From: Deltaproteobacteria bacterium
GTDB lineage: Bacteria; Desulfobacterota; Syntrophobacteria; Syntrophobacterales; Syntrophobacteraceae
Assembly (NCBI GenBank): GCA_012517315.1
Contig: JAAYVE010000018.1
Span: 1-64,000, forward strand
Length of the DNA stretch: 64,000 nt
Direction: 5' to 3'
Positions 22,319-30,230 of this stretch are shown piece after piece. The position numbers and the translations under genes were made by a program. Below the pieces are notes generated by a model. It worked only from the letters and a program-made list of their open reading frames with translations, did no database searches and was not told where the DNA came from. Numbering within the stretch: position 1 is the stretch's first letter; every line of letters starts with the position of its first letter.

Positions 22319-22783
22319 TCACGATTTTCCGTGCTCGGGAAGATGCTCCCGGAAGCGAGGTTTGGCCAGGTAGTTGTGAATGGCGATCCGCAGCGTTTCG
22401 GCTGCCAGCATGGCGCAGTGCCGATGATCGTCGGGAAGGTTCCCTACTGTGTCCAAGATGGTGTCTGCATCGATTCCCGCCGCGTCGTCGATGGTCTTTC
22501 CCCTGGCAAGCAAGGCGGCCGCGTAACCGCACAGGACACTGGCTCCGCACCCATCGGTGTAGAAACTGGTCTTCTCGATCCGTTCGCCCTTCACCTTGAG
22601 GTAGATCTCGATGCTTTCCCCACAGGGTCCGGTGACACTGGCAGACGATGACGCGTCGGGTAGCCTTCCCATGCCGATTCCCTTGGGCGTGGGAGGTTCT
22701 GAATGGGTTCCGTAGGATTTGCCGCTGAGGCGGTATAAACTGTCCTCGAACTCTTTCCAATGATCATTGTGATGCTTGGTCAT
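22319..22783 (-). CDS. NifU/IscU N-terminal-domain iron-sulfur scaffold-like protein
   Basis: 154 residues. The three scaffold cysteines can be seen in order: GPCGES (about 54), DGCGAS (about 78) and HCAMLAAETL (about 122), each in the local context of the IscU/NifU N-terminal fold. The family assembles [2Fe-2S] or [4Fe-4S] clusters for transfer to apoproteins. No cysteine desulfurase is adjacent, so this may be an accessory scaffold rather than the main Isc/Nif system. It may be transcribed with the CGGC gene 137 bases downstream. The N-terminal 30 residues are unusual and charged. Confidence 0.82.
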   Translation of the reverse strand: MTKHHNDHWKEFEDSLYRLSGKSYGTHSEPPTPKGIGMGRLPDASSSASVTGPCGESIEIYLKVKGERIEKTSFYTDGCGASVLCGYAAALLARGKTIDDAAGIDADTILDTVGNLPDDHRHCAMLAAETLRIAIHNYLAKPRFREHLPEHGKS

Positions 22784-22888
22784 GGAGTGTCATTCCTCTC
22801 CTGGCGAGCATGACGGGACATTGCGGTTGGTATGAACAATTTCCCTCATGGTTTCGACCTTCTTGGAAAGGCCTGCTGTCGGTTACGA

Positions 22889-22905
22889 TGCCGGGACGCC
22901 CGGCA
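22889..22905 (-). other. Short GC-rich hairpin upstream of the NifU-like gene
   Basis: TGCCGGG-ACG-CCCGGCA, a perfect 7-bp stem with a 3-base loop, about 105 bases upstream of the NifU-like start. It could be a leader structure or the terminator of the SOD transcript. Confidence 0.35.
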
Positions 22906-23002
22906 GTCCTCAGAGGGCTGGTTGGGTGTCAACTTCCATTGGAATGGCAGGATCGACAGATGCCTCGGTTCTTCAACATGTGGAAAAGGGTGAGCGGTCG
23001 TC

Positions 23003-23016
23003 GTATCAAATGATAC
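23003..23016. promoter_or_regulatory. Perfect palindrome, candidate operator
   Basis: GTATCA-AA-TGATAC (14 bases) in the gap between the SOD gene and the NifU-like gene, about 220 bases upstream of the latter. Symmetry and location fit a dimeric repressor or activator site; the regulator is unknown. Confidence 0.35.
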
Positions 23017-23133
23017 CGCCCAACCGCGAATCGGGCAGTTCAAGGGGCTGCCGTTGCGAACGCATCGAATCCTCTACGGCAAGATTTGTTCCATTGTGCT
23101 CTCCAGAATTCAAAAGAATCTCTACTTCCCCCA

Positions 23134-23856
23134 TCATGCCCTGGAGAGGTTCTCCGCTGCAAACTGCCAGTTGATCAAGTGGTCCAAAAGAGCGTTCACG
23201 TAGTCACCCCGGCGATTCTGATAGTCAAGGTAATAGGCGTGCTCCCAGACATCGATGGTGAGGAGCGGTGTCTGCCCTTTGGTGAGGGGATTGTCCGCGT
23301 TTGCTGTCTGAACTACCTTCAGGCGGTCGCCGTCCAGGACCAACCAGGCCCAACCGCTGCCAAACTGGGTCAGGGCGGTGTTGAAGAACTCTTTTCTGAA
23401 ATTGGCAAAGCTGCCGAAGGACTTATCCACGAGGGTTTGGAGATCCCCCTCAGGTTTTCCTCCCCCGCCTTTGCGCAAACTCTTCCAAAAAAAGTCGTGG
23501 TTCCAAGACTGCGCCGCATTGTTGAAAACGGCTGTCTTTTCGGGAAGATTGGCCGTCTGCTTCAGGATCTCTTGAAAAGACAGGCCGGCAAGCGGAGTCC
23601 CTTTGATGAGTTCAATGGTCTTGTCCACGTATCCCTTGTGGTGCTTTCCATAATGAAATGACATTGTCCGGCTGGAAATGTAGGGTTCCAGGGCGTCATC
23701 CTTGTATGGAAGAGGGGAGAATGCCACCGCCGGGGGGGGTGGAGACTGGGCGCAACCCAACGGAAGAGTTCCCATGCCAAGAGCCACGCACAAACCCCCT
23801 GCCCGGACCAGGAATTCTCTCCGGTTCACGTCACCACGAGGTATCTCCTCCTTCAT
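23134..23856 (-). CDS. sod: Exported lipoprotein Fe/Mn superoxide dismutase
   Basis: 240 residues. The N-terminus carries a twin-arginine motif ([11 protein letters not shown], about residues 11-21), a hydrophobic stretch and a lipobox-like LPLGC, so the enzyme is predicted to be Tat-exported and lipid-anchored. The Fe/Mn SOD domain follows, with metal ligands in [17 protein letters not shown], and [15 protein letters not shown]. It dismutates superoxide outside the cytoplasm. ATG 23856 follows GGAGGAAAAC. Export of an Fe/Mn SOD as a lipoprotein is uncommon but fits a need to protect periplasmic metalloenzymes such as the hydrogenase and formate dehydrogenase encoded here. Fe versus Mn cannot be decided safely. 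Confidence 0.93.
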   Translation of the reverse strand: MKEEIPRGDVNRREFLVRAGGLCVALGMGTLPLGCAQSPPPPAVAFSPLPYKDDALEPYISSRTMSFHYGKHHKGYVDKTIELIKGTPLAGLSFQEILKQTANLPEKTAVFNNAAQSWNHDFFWKSLRKGGGGKPEGDLQTLVDKSFGSFANFRKEFFNTALTQFGSGWAWLVLDGDRLKVVQTANADNPLTKGQTPLLTIDVWEHAYYLDYQNRRGDYVNALLDHLINWQFAAENLSRA

Positions 23857-23904
23857 GTTTTCCTCCTCGTTCCTATGGTGGTCGCGGAATAAAGACTGCA
23901 ATGA

Positions 23905-23934
23905 ACTCTAAGGCAGCCATTATCCAGGTGTCAA
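23905..23934 (-). promoter_or_regulatory. Sigma-70-type promoter for the SOD gene
   Basis: On the minus strand there is TTGACA (23929-23934), an 18-base spacer and TAGAGT (23905-23910), ending about 49 bases upstream of the start codon. Confidence 0.55.
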
Positions 23935-23981
23935 GGGGAACCCTCCCGAGGCGCAAACTTGTTTGAAAGAAGTCGACCGAC

Positions 23982-24016
23982 AGGGATGCCGCCGTCGGAC
24001 CCACTCAGGCATCCCT
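23982..24016. other. Stem-loop in the SOD-Mrp divergent gap
   Basis: Perfect 9-bp inverted repeat AGGGATGCC (23982-23990) / GGCATCCCT (24008-24016). There is no adjacent gene end to terminate. Confidence 0.4.
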
Positions 24017-24181
24017 CCGAATGCCCGTTTTGAATGGGTGCAGAATGTTCCGTGACCTGTTTGTTACCGGGTCATTATGCACCAAGTCCTTGCCAATGGC
24101 CATGCGCAAGGGGGCGGAAGGGAAACACGATTGAGGGGCGAAGCGGTGGAAGAATCCTGATGGGATGGGCTGCCGGGAAAG

Positions 24182-24214
24182 AGGTGGCCTGTCTGTCTTT
24201 CACACAGGCCACCT
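24182..24214. other. Strong stem-loop in the SOD-Mrp divergent gap
   Basis: Perfect 11-bp inverted repeat AGGTGGCCTGT / ACAGGCCACCT with an 11-base loop. With the stem-loop at 23982 it could belong to a small RNA or to terminators of short transcripts. Confidence 0.45.
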
Positions 24215-24252
24215 GGCGAACAGGGAGGAAGAAAAGGGGGAGCGTCTTTGGT

Positions 24253-24293
24253 TTCAAAGAATCCAGAGAGCCGTGGCATAATACTTGTTATGC
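24253..24293 (+). promoter_or_regulatory. Candidate promoter and operator for the Mrp-NifX fusion gene
   Basis: TTCAAA (24253-24258), an 18-base spacer and CATAAT (24277-24282). The -10 overlaps an inverted repeat GCATAA-N6-TTATGC (24276-24293), which would place a repressor over the promoter. Confidence 0.4.
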
Positions 24294-24354
24294 AATCGTC
24301 CGTTGATCCGCCGGGGAGCATAAAAAACAATTGGACACAAAGGGAGTGGGCATT

Positions 24355-25587
24355 ATGGGTTCCTGTCATGGTGGTCAGTGTGACCACGGAGCGAAGGAAA
24401 GCGAGAGTGATCGCAAGTTTGAACAACAGCTGGGAAAGATCCGACGCAAGATTCTGGTCATGAGCGGGAAAGGGGGAGTGGGTAAAAGCAGCGTTGCGAG
24501 CTATCTCGCCCTCGGTCTTTCCAACCTGGGGCTGCGAGTCGGCCTTCTCGATGTGGATTTCCACGGCCCCAGCATCCCCCGCATGCTGGGAGTGAGCGGC
24601 ATGCTGCGCGTGGACGATGAACGCAAGTGCATGATTCCTCATCAGTACAATGACAAACTCCAGGTGGCTTCCATCGAGTGTTTCCTGGAGGATCGCGATA
24701 CAGCAGTGGTCTGGCGGGGGCCGGTCAAACACGGGGTCATCAAGCAGTTCATGACGGATATCAACTGGGGGGAGCTGGACTACCTGGTCATCGACTGCCC
24801 TCCGGGCACGGGGGATGAACCCCTCAGTGTGGCGCAGTCCATCCCGGGGACCTATGCCGTCATCGTGACGACGCCCCAGGAGATCGCCCTGGCCGACGTG
24901 AGGAAGTCCATCAATTTCTGCAAACTGGTCCATATGCCCATTCTTGGTCTGGTGGAGAACATGAGCGGTTATGTCTGTCCCCACTGTAACCAGGAGGTTC
25001 CCCTTTTCGGAAAAGATGGGGGGGTCCGAACAGCGAGGAAGATGGGCATTGAGTGGTTGGGAAGTCTTCCGTTCGACCCTCGGGTCGTGGAGAGTGCCGA
25101 CGTGGGTGTTTCCCTCCTCGGAAGGCAGGATGGGAGTCCTTTTGTCAGGGAATTGGGGCAGTTGGTGGCGAATGTCGTCCGCAAAATGGATCACCTTGGA
25201 AGCAGTGTCGCACCGACGACAGTTCCCAAGACGGTGTCGGCAGGTGAAAAGACCTTCAAGGTGGCCATTCCCCTGGCTGAGGGACGGCTCACCAATCATT
25301 TCGGCCATTGCGAGCAGTTCGCAATCATCCAGGTGGACGATGGACAGATCAAGGGAAAGGAATTGGTGACGCCTCCCCCCCACGAACCCGGTCTTTTGCC
25401 GAGATGGCTTGGAGAGAAGGATGTCCACTGCATCATCGCCGGAGGCATGGGGCAACGGGCGATTCAACTTTTCGCCGAGCGCGCCATCAAGGTGATCACA
25501 GGCGCTCCAAATCTCACGCCGGAGGAATTGGTGAAGAGCTATCTCGATGGAACCCTCGTTACGGGGGCCAACGTCTGCGATCATTGA
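24355..25587 (+). CDS. Mrp/NBP35-type P-loop ATPase fused to a NifX/NifB-C-like domain
   Basis: 410 residues in two modules. Residues 30 to about 290 are an Mrp/Nbp35 (ApbC) ATPase: deviant Walker A SGKGGVGKS (37-45), DVDFHGPSIPRMLG, DYLVIDCPPGTGDE, and the CxxC in YVCPHC that binds a bridging iron-sulfur cluster between two subunits. From about residue 302 there is a dinitrogenase iron-molybdenum cofactor biosynthesis (NifX/NifB-C) domain starting KVAIPLAEGRLTNHFGHCEQF. The N-terminus (MGSCHGGQCDHG) is Cys/His-rich and could bind metal. ATG 24355 follows AGGGAG; a TTG at 24331 is less likely. A second NifX-like gene is 35 bases downstream. Likely role: iron-sulfur or metal cofactor carriage. 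Confidence 0.92.
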   Translation: MGSCHGGQCDHGAKESESDRKFEQQLGKIRRKILVMSGKGGVGKSSVASYLALGLSNLGLRVGLLDVDFHGPSIPRMLGVSGMLRVDDERKCMIPHQYNDKLQVASIECFLEDRDTAVVWRGPVKHGVIKQFMTDINWGELDYLVIDCPPGTGDEPLSVAQSIPGTYAVIVTTPQEIALADVRKSINFCKLVHMPILGLVENMSGYVCPHCNQEVPLFGKDGGVRTARKMGIEWLGSLPFDPRVVESADVGVSLLGRQDGSPFVRELGQLVANVVRKMDHLGSSVAPTTVPKTVSAGEKTFKVAIPLAEGRLTNHFGHCEQFAIIQVDDGQIKGKELVTPPPHEPGLLPRWLGEKDVHCIIAGGMGQRAIQLFAERAIKVITGAPNLTPEELVKSYLDGTLVTGANVCDH

Positions 25588-25622
25588 TCAGGATCGGAAC
25601 ATTTTGAGAAGAAAGGGATGAT

Positions 25623-25985
25623 GTGAAGATAGCAGTCAGTGTTTCGGGAGGAGATCTGGATGCCCAGGTGGATCCAAGGTTTGGCAGGGCCTCCGGTTTT
25701 CTCCTCATCGACCCCGAAACGATGGACTACGAGGTTGTAGAAAACAAACAGAACGTCAATGCCCCCCAAGGGGCCGGTATTCAGGCCGCCGCCACCATCG
25801 CCCGCGCTGGCGCATCGGTTTTGCTGACGGGCCATTGCGGGCCCAAGGCTTTCCAGACGCTTCAGGCGGCCGGGGTCAAGGTGATCGTGGGCGTGGAGGG
25901 TTCTGTGAGGGATGCCTTGGAGGCCTTCAGGGTAGGTCGCCTGCAGACGGCGGGAGGCCCGGATGTGGAGGGCCACTGGAGCTGA
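25623..25985 (+). CDS. NifX/NifB-C-like small cofactor-binding protein
   Basis: 120 residues forming one dinitrogenase iron-molybdenum cofactor domain (start KIAVSVSGGDLDAQVDPRFGRA, core VLLTGHCGPKAF). Such stand-alone proteins occur widely in anaerobes that do not fix nitrogen and are thought to bind iron-sulfur or molybdenum-type clusters. GTG 25623 follows AAGGGATGAT. It is paired with the Mrp-NifX fusion, and this two-gene arrangement is common in Desulfobacterota. It ends at a hairpin shared with the hydrogenase operon. Confidence 0.88.
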   Translation: MKIAVSVSGGDLDAQVDPRFGRASGFLLIDPETMDYEVVENKQNVNAPQGAGIQAAATIARAGASVLLTGHCGPKAFQTLQAAGVKVIVGVEGSVRDALEAFRVGRLQTAGGPDVEGHWS

Positions 25986-26004
25986 ACGAGGAGAAGAAAG
26001 CAGT

Positions 26005-26050
26005 GCGGAGTGGGCAGGGGAGATACCCCCACCCCACTCCGTTTCTTTTC
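26005..26050. terminator. Bidirectional intrinsic terminator
   Basis: CGGAGTGGG (26006-26014) pairs with CCCACTCCG (26033-26041), with inner GGGG/CCCC, followed by TTTCTTTTC. It lies between the NifX-like gene and the hydrogenase large subunit, which converge. Confidence 0.8.
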
Positions 26051-26052
26051 CC

Positions 26053-28020
26053 TTAGAGAACTTGCACCATGTGGGAGCAATGCTTCTCCATATCGATCAC
26101 ATGGACTCCGCAGGCGATACAGGGATCGAAGGAATGGAGAATGCGAAGAAGTTCCAGCGGCTTGGAGGTATCTGCCACGGGGGTTCCCATGAGAGCCTTC
26201 TCCACCGGTCCTGGTTCGTTGTTCCCGCAGCGGGGGCTGAAGTTCCATGTGGAGGGCACCACGAGCTGATAATTTCCAATTTTTCCGCTCTTAACCGATA
26301 GCCAATGACCCAGGGCTCCTCGAGGGGCCTCGTTGAAACCCTCTCCCCTTGCCTCCAGCGCAGGTGAGTAGATCTCAAAAACCTGCCTGACTCCTTGGCT
26401 GATGTTTGTTTCCAATTTCTCCACCCATTCAAGCATGGCATCGGCGATGACAACGGTTTCAATGGCGCGGGCTGCAGTGCGTCCCAGGGTGGAGAACATC
26501 CCGGTGACATCGAGGCCGGTTGCACCCAAAAAATCGTTTACCTCCTGCGTCACGTGAAGATGGCCGGAGGCGTAGGCTGTGAGAACCCGGGCGAGAGGGC
26601 CCACCTCCATGGGCAGTCCGTCGTAGCGGGGAGCCTTCAGCCAGCTGTAACGATCCTCCGCGTCCATGGGGGTGAACAACGGTGTGGTCCTGCCGTCGTA
26701 AGGATGGAGAGCGCTGGAACCTTCGTACCAGGAATGGGCCACGTGCTCCAGGATCTTCCCCATATCGACGGGATAGACGTCTCCCAGATTCCTATCCAGA
26801 ATGATCCCTCGCGGCAGGAAGAGGTCCTCAGGTTCATCAGGCCCCTGGGGAAATTCTCCAAAGCTCATCAGGTGGTCGTGACCACCGATTGCATCCCAAC
26901 CACTATTCTTGTATACGCTTGCCAGCAGACGCACGTCAGGAAGATAGACCCCATTGACGAACTTCGTGGCCCCATTCAGAATTTCCCTGAAAAGATCCAA
27001 GGTCGAAGGTTTCCCCAATTCGCCGCTGCAGGTGACCCCTCCCACCACGACCGATTGAGGATGAGGGTTCTTGCCACCCAGGATGGCGTGAAGGCGGGCA
27101 ACCTCAGCCTGCTTTTTGAGTGCCTCAAGGTAGTGGGCCGTCATGAGGAGATTCTCCTCGGGTGAAAAGCGGTATGCGGTATGTCCCCAGTATGCATTGG
27201 CGAAGGGTCCGAGCCTGCCGGTCTCAACGAAAGCGGCCAGGCGGGACTGAACGGCGACGAAATCGATGGGATCGGCATCAGGGGTCAGACTCTCGGCCAG
27301 CCGTTCCGTCTGAATGGGGTCTGCGCCTAAGGCGCTCACCAGATCCACCCAGTCCATGGCATGGAGATGGTAGAAGTGGACGATATGGTCATGGATGAAT
27401 TGGGCCCCCAGGAGAAGATTTCTCACGATGCGCGCGTTTTCGGGAATCGACACACCGTATGTGGTCTCGATGCAGCGGCTCGCGGTGAGCATGTGGATGT
27501 AGGTACATACCCCGCAGAGGCGCTGAGTGATGTGGGGTGCATCCGTTGGATTGCGTCCGTTGAGAATGAGTTCGATTCCCCGGAAAAGAGTGGCCGTGGA
27601 CCAAGCTCCCGTGACCCTGCCGTTGTCCACCTGCGTCTCGATCTTGAGGTGCCCCTCGATGCGGGTCACGGGGTCGATGACGACTCTGGTGCCGCTGCTG
27701 GCGGGCTGAGAGCTGTCCTCCTGGACCGCCGTAACGGTCGTCCCCAGAAGATTGGAGCCGAAAAGGGAGAAGGTTGCCGTGTCGTTGACGCTGTCGGCAT
27801 CGGTGAGGGACTTGACCAAGACCCTGACGGGGACGGACCAATTGTTGGAATCGAAACGGATAGCCGTGGGTTGAGGCACCAAGTATTCACTCCCTTCAGT
27901 GCGCACGATACGCACGGCGACGCGGCGCGCAGGCCGCTCAGAAAGCCATACCGTAAAGACATTCTCCCCTCCTTCGGGAACCTTCAGGGAAGAGACGCTC
28001 GTCATGATTTGAATTGCCAT
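26053..28020 (-). CDS. hynB: Periplasmic [NiFe] hydrogenase large subunit with N-terminal Calx-beta-like domain
   Basis: 655 residues. Residues 1 to about 105 form a beta-rich module resembling Calx-beta domains: VPEGGENVFTVWLSERP, then NWSVPVRVLV, DADSVNDTATF and GTTVTAVQED. The catalytic subunit starts at VVIDPVTRIEGHLKIE. The nickel-site motifs are intact: RLCGVCTYIH (C169, C172) and DPCIACGVH near the C-terminus, followed by a 15-residue tail that a maturation protease would remove after the His. The call is group 1 uptake-type hydrogenase. It has no signal peptide; export must rely on the Tat signal of the small subunit 185 bases upstream. No maturation protease or cytochrome partner is nearby. 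Usual large subunits lack the front domain. Confidence 0.93.
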   Translation of the reverse strand: MAIQIMTSVSSLKVPEGGENVFTVWLSERPARRVAVRIVRTEGSEYLVPQPTAIRFDSNNWSVPVRVLVKSLTDADSVNDTATFSLFGSNLLGTTVTAVQEDSSQPASSGTRVVIDPVTRIEGHLKIETQVDNGRVTGAWSTATLFRGIELILNGRNPTDAPHITQRLCGVCTYIHMLTASRCIETTYGVSIPENARIVRNLLLGAQFIHDHIVHFYHLHAMDWVDLVSALGADPIQTERLAESLTPDADPIDFVAVQSRLAAFVETGRLGPFANAYWGHTAYRFSPEENLLMTAHYLEALKKQAEVARLHAILGGKNPHPQSVVVGGVTCSGELGKPSTLDLFREILNGATKFVNGVYLPDVRLLASVYKNSGWDAIGGHDHLMSFGEFPQGPDEPEDLFLPRGIILDRNLGDVYPVDMGKILEHVAHSWYEGSSALHPYDGRTTPLFTPMDAEDRYSWLKAPRYDGLPMEVGPLARVLTAYASGHLHVTQEVNDFLGATGLDVTGMFSTLGRTAARAIETVVIADAMLEWVEKLETNISQGVRQVFEIYSPALEARGEGFNEAPRGALGHWLSVKSGKIGNYQLVVPSTWNFSPRCGNNEPGPVEKALMGTPVADTSKPLELLRILHSFDPCIACGVHVIDMEKHCSHMVQVL

Positions 28021-28205
28021 CTGGATTTCCTCTCTAGTCTTTTTCCCAGCCTGCCTGGTGACGTATTCCCCTTCCAGGATGAAATGGAAGAAGGCGGAGG
28101 CCGCGTGAAAGAGATTCAGACAGGCAAGAGCTCATTTTCGTCGGGGATACCCTGAATCATCGGATGAAAAAAGTTCTTACAGGGACCGCAAAGCGCCAGG
28201 GCCCT

Positions 28206-29150
28206 TCAATCATCGCCTGCCGCTTTCCCTTCACCGATGAAGGCGTAATCGGCGTAGAATTTCCGCACGAACTCGGAGGAATAGAAGGGAGCAAACCTGT
28301 CCCAAAAACCGGGTTCAGTGCATCCGATGCAGTGATGACCGGCCTGAACGTCCCAACTGGTCCCATCGTTGAACCTGAGGGTTGGACAATTGCCGTAGGT
28401 CCTCTTGCCTTCGCACCCCAGATCTTCGAGGCAGCCGTAAGGCTTGTTGCATCGGTCGTGGACCTTGCTGCCATAGGCGAATTTTGGTCTTCCTAATGGA
28501 TCAAGCTCCGGCAGTGTGTTAAAGAGAAGGTAATTGGCGATGGTGGAAACCAGGTTGATGGGATTGGGGGGGCAGCCGCTGATGTTGATGGTCTTCACTC
28601 CCACAGCGTCCTGTACGCCCTTGGCACCAGTGGGATTGGGTGCGGCGGCGGTGACTCCCCCGAAAGAAGAGCAAGTGCCATAGGCAATGACAGCCTTGGC
28701 TTTCGGGAGGATCGTCTGGGCAATGTCAAGCATGGTACGACCCCCGATGGTGCCAAATACACCGTTTTGCCCAGTGGGAATAGCTCCCTCAACGACACAG
28801 ATGAATTCACCAGGGAAATCGGCCACAGCCTGGTCTCGATTGGTTTCCGCCTGTGCCCCTGCAGCGACCATCAACGTCTCATGATAGTCGAGGGAAATCG
28901 TATCCAGAAGAATCTGCTCCACAGAAGGCCGGGTGCTCCTCAGAAATGCCTCGCTGCACCCCGTGCATTCGGCGAAATGCAGCCAGACCACGGGAGGGCG
29001 CTCCGGACTGGTCAAGGCTTCCGCGATGCGACCGGCATAGGAAGGGCCGAGACCCAATGCTGCGGCGATGGTGCCGCAGTACTTCAGAAAGCTTCTCCGT
29101 GAGATCCCCTTGTTCAAAAGATTGGTTTGTTTCTCGCTGAATTCCATCAT
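28206..29150 (-). CDS. hynA: Periplasmic [NiFe] hydrogenase small subunit
   Basis: 314 residues. It has a Tat signal with SRRSFLKYC (17-25) and a hydrophobic stretch, so the folded heterodimer is predicted to be exported. Ligands for the proximal cluster (AECTGCSE, YGTCSSFGG, SGCPPNP) and for the medial and distal clusters (VHDRCNKPYGCLEDLGC, YGNCPT, HHCIGC) are present. There is no C-terminal membrane helix, so the enzyme should be soluble in the periplasm and pass electrons to a c-type cytochrome. The start is ATG 29150 (or 29147) after AGGAG. It is first in the operon, under the promoter at 29198-29225. Confidence 0.95.
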   Translation of the reverse strand: MMEFSEKQTNLLNKGISRRSFLKYCGTIAAALGLGPSYAGRIAEALTSPERPPVVWLHFAECTGCSEAFLRSTRPSVEQILLDTISLDYHETLMVAAGAQAETNRDQAVADFPGEFICVVEGAIPTGQNGVFGTIGGRTMLDIAQTILPKAKAVIAYGTCSSFGGVTAAAPNPTGAKGVQDAVGVKTINISGCPPNPINLVSTIANYLLFNTLPELDPLGRPKFAYGSKVHDRCNKPYGCLEDLGCEGKRTYGNCPTLRFNDGTSWDVQAGHHCIGCTEPGFWDRFAPFYSSEFVRKFYADYAFIGEGKAAGDD

Positions 29151-29569
29151 CCGTACTCCTTTTGTGAATTAACGTGCCTCACCCTGAAGCGCACCCAATT
29201 GTAGAGCAATATGCATACCTGACAACTAGGATTCTATCAAAGTGGGGCCAATGGGCTGGAATTCTGTATTTTTTTCCCACTCGAAGCATCCTATTTTGAT
29301 GAAATGGCATGGTCGTCAGGCGTTTGTTTCCGGAAAAACAGACAAGAATCATCCGGTTTTGCCGACGCGAATGAAGGAGAAAGACCTCGGCAGCGGGGAA
29401 TGCACAAGCAGTTCGGATGTCACAGGGGCTTTCCATGCGTGAGGAGATGCGTTAGGTTGCGCAATGGTGTTGTACACGAGATGCGCTGCATCGAGAGCGA
29501 AGTCACTCGAACCTATCTGTCTTCTGTCAGGGATTGCTGTGTTCCTTGACGCGAGCGAGGAGGGAAATG
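29151..29569. other. Divergent intergenic region between hydrogenase and EF-hand genes
   Basis: Holds the hydrogenase promoter and the ribosome site of the EF-hand gene (GGAGGG at 29559-29564). The promoter for the EF-hand gene is not obvious. No other gene is supported. Confidence 0.5.
29198..29225 (-). promoter_or_regulatory. Sigma-70-type promoter for the hydrogenase operon
   Basis: On the minus strand there is TTGTCA (29220-29225), a 16-base spacer and TACAAT (29198-29203), both 5/6 to consensus, 48 bases upstream of the small-subunit start. Confidence 0.6.
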
Positions 29570-29977
29570 ATGAAAACGAAATGGATGTTTGGATCGTTTG
29601 CCCTGCTGCTGTGCCTTTTTTATTCAGGTTCAGCCAATGCCGCAGAGCCGGGTGCGGGAGTCGAGGTGGAGGTGGCGGGACCACAGAGTGCGTCTGCGTG
29701 CACCGCACGGTTCGACCTATTGGATAAGGACAAGGACGGCAAGCTGATTCCCGAGGAGTTCAGCCCCGGCCAAAGAAGGCGGGGAAGGGGAGACAGGTTC
29801 ATGAACCGGTTGGACCTGGATGGTGATGGTGTGGTGACGAAGGAGGAGTTTTGCGAGCGACGGGGCCGGGGGCGAGGGAAGGGGACGGTGGTGCCTCTTT
29901 CACAGTCGGGTACCTCTTCCACCTCCCAGATAGAGCAACAGTCGGGGCCCGAAATCCCAAAGCCCGAAAAACCTTGA
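29570..29977 (+). CDS. Exported EF-hand calcium-binding protein
   Basis: 135 residues. It has a Sec signal peptide (KTKW, hydrophobic core, cleavage near SANA-AEP at 24). Two canonical EF-hand loops follow: DKDKDGKLIPEE at 52-63 and DLDGDGVVTKEE at 82-93, both with Asp at positions 1, 3 and 5 and Glu at 12, so calcium binding is likely. The linker and tail are Arg/Gly and Ser/Pro rich. ATG 29567 or 29570 follows GGAGG. It is divergent from the hydrogenase operon, whose large subunit carries a Calx-beta-like (often calcium-binding) domain; a functional link is only a hypothesis. Confidence 0.85.
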   Translation: MKTKWMFGSFALLLCLFYSGSANAAEPGAGVEVEVAGPQSASACTARFDLLDKDKDGKLIPEEFSPGQRRRGRGDRFMNRLDLDGDGVVTKEEFCERRGRGRGKGTVVPLSQSGTSSTSQIEQQSGPEIPKPEKP

Positions 29978-30230
29978 AGTGTCCTGGGGGCGCCCACTCG
30001 ATGGAAAGTCTTGCTGGACAGGAAGAAGTGGAAGAGTCCTTGAAGGGTAAGGGCCGGCTTCCATATCTTTTCGAAGGGCTCAGAATCGACGGCTGTGAGT
30101 GCTTCGATCCGGCGGGCCCGGCGGCGGTGAGCCGGCCGGGACCCGTCGGAGCATGTTGGAGGAAAAGGGAGCCGTCCGGGGGAGATGGATCTGGAGATAC
30201 CCCGATGGCGGCTCCGCTGAGGCTTTGTCT

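Larger units (their letters stand above)
22784..23133. other. Intergenic region between SOD and the NifU-like gene
   Basis: 350 bases with no supported gene. It holds the palindrome at 23003-23016 and the hairpin at 22889-22905, and must contain the promoter for the NifU-like gene if the SOD transcript stops. Confidence 0.5.
23857..24354. other. Divergent intergenic region between SOD and the Mrp-like gene
   Basis: 498 bases with two promoters, one operator-like repeat and two strong stem-loops. Short open frames here have no ribosome site or recognisable sequence. Confidence 0.5.

Noticed and set aside
24064-25584. 506-codon minus-strand open frame
   Set aside because: Antisense to the Mrp-NifX gene; composition typical of a shadow frame.
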